Shown here: positions 42,875-43,266 of the stretch, one piece after another
How positions within the stretch are numbered: the first letter of the stretch is position 1
How the letters are laid out: the number at the start of each line of letters is the position of its first letter
Assembly: GCA_031178105.1 (NCBI GenBank)
Contig: JAPSJX010000008.1
Location: 1 to 43,266 of the forward strand
Reading direction: 5' to 3'
Length of the DNA stretch: 43,266 nt
DNA from: Agrococcus sp.
GTDB taxonomy: Bacteria > Actinomycetota > Actinomycetes > Actinomycetales > Microbacteriaceae
Position numbers and translations under genes: made by a program
Notes under the pieces: generated by a model
The model's input: only the letters and a program-made list of their open reading frames with translations
What the model was told of the DNA's origin: nothing
Database searches by the model: none

Positions 42875-42897
42875 CGACCGCGCGCTGAGCGCGGTCG
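42875..42897 (+). terminator. Hairpin between the platform gene and the pilin-like gene
   Basis: A nine-pair stem (42875-42883 with 42889-42897) with a GCTGA loop lies in the 190-base gap after tadBC. It may weaken read-through so that the pilin-like gene depends on its own promoter. Confidence 0.45.
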
Positions 42898-42925
42898 AGC
42901 GCGCATCCAGCCCAGCGTCGCAGCC

Positions 42926-42939
42926 GCCGTCCACAGGCG
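42926..42939 (+). promoter_or_regulatory. 14-base repeat upstream of the pilin-like gene (copy 2)
   Basis: Identical to the element at 40894-40907. It ends 26 bases before a possible -10 box CATCGT (42966-42971) and 68 bases before the ATG at 43008. Confidence 0.45.
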
Positions 42940-43007
42940 TGGCCGACCCGCGCTCGCGGACCCGCCATCGTGCCGCACGCTGGGCCTCCCAAGGGAAGGA
43001 GGCGGGC

Positions 43008-43181
43008 ATGCGGATGCTCGAGAGGCTGGTGCAGGAGGAGGACGGCGCCGCGACGGCGGAGTACGTCATCGCGACGATGGCGGCGGTCGGGTTCGCGGGG
43101 CTGCTGGTGGTGATCCTGCGCTCGGACGAGGTGCGCGGCATGCTCACCGACATGGTGGGGCGTGCGCTCTCCGTGCAGTAG
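43008..43181 (+). CDS. Flp pilin-like protein, DUF4244 family
   Basis: A 57-residue protein with the pilin-like layout: a polar charged start (LERLVQEEDGAATAEYVI) followed by a hydrophobic helix (TMAAVGFAGLLVVIL) and a short polar tail. The GAATAEY junction with a conserved Glu five residues into the helix is typical of Flp pilins and DUF4244 proteins, encoded in the same position in actinobacterial Tad loci. A strong AAGGGAAGGAGG site fixes the ATG. It is probably the major pilus subunit. Confidence 0.9.
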   Translation: MRMLERLVQEEDGAATAEYVIATMAAVGFAGLLVVILRSDEVRGMLTDMVGRALSVQ

Positions 43182-43209
43182 CGGGGGCACCCGTGGCGAG
43201 CTCGGCACG

Positions 43210-43266
43210 GTGACGGCCGAGCACGCCGCGGGCCTGCCGGCGGCGGTGCTCGGGATCGGGCTCGCG
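43210..43266 (+). CDS. TadE-like minor pilin (3' end outside window)
   Basis: Only the start is present: VTAEHAAGLPAAVLGIGLA, matching the VTAEFAxxLPAV start of TadE-family minor pilins, and the gene order fits. The GTG at 43210 is the likely start but lacks a clear ribosome site; it overlaps the TGA of a six-codon frame starting at 43193, which might couple it. The rest lies beyond the window. Confidence 0.6.
   Translation, partial: MTAEHAAGLPAAVLGIGLA

Overview
The window is high-GC DNA with very dense coding, many ATGA/GTGA gene overlaps, GTG starts, TANNNT -10 boxes placed 6-8 bases before start codons, S8 proteases with cell-wall-binding repeats, a Tad pilus locus and the ffs-dnaX-recR and lysC-asd neighbourhoods. 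Together these point to the chromosome of an actinobacterium. Protein style suggests the family Microbacteriaceae (Agrococcus-like), but that is inferred from memory of the family, not from a search. No phage, insertion sequence, CRISPR array or rRNA is visible.

Layout. 1-3855: a sugar ABC transporter of the ChvE-MmsA-MmsB (GguAB) type, with hairpins after the binding-protein gene and after the permease. 3.9-9.9 kb: an amidohydrolase coupled to a Bcr/CflA-type efflux pump, then a HerA-like ATPase coupled to a membrane PAS histidine kinase. 9.9-12.7 kb, minus strand: a three-gene operon of a stand-alone receiver domain, a membrane-anchored HEAT-repeat protein and a processive family-2 glycosyltransferase, converging on the kinase. 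12.8-13.0 kb: tRNA-Ser(GGA). 13.0-20.3 kb, minus strand: two large secreted subtilisin-like proteases that are paralogues, one with three C-terminal wall-binding repeats; both carry the same direct-repeat site upstream. 20.4-23.7 kb: pta-ackA. 23.7-24.5 kb: a DUF2231 membrane protein fused to a cytochrome b5 domain. 24.5-30.0 kb: SRP RNA, dnaX, recR, lysC and asd. 30.0-33.3 kb: a small amphipathic protein, mqo, a LuxR-type regulator and tdk. 33.4-37.0 kb, minus strand: tRNA-Pro(CGG), a metallophosphoesterase and a class A penicillin-binding protein with PASTA domains. 37.0-37.7 kb: a small DUF4177-like protein and a RidA-family protein. 37.7-38.8 kb: a DUF559/AbiEi-like gene bracketed by two related long palindromes. 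38.85-40.8 kb: acsA. 40.9 kb to the end: a Tad/Flp pilus locus (tadA, a tadB-tadC fusion, a DUF4244 pilin-like gene and the start of a TadE-like gene).

Functional threads: acetate handling by both routes (pta-ackA and acs), cell-envelope synthesis and remodelling (penicillin-binding protein, two proteases, glycosyltransferase), and aspartate-family amino-acid synthesis. The least explained items are the palindrome-flanked DUF559 gene, the receiver-HEAT-glycosyltransferase operon, the shared site upstream of both proteases, and a 14-base repeat upstream of two Tad transcription units.
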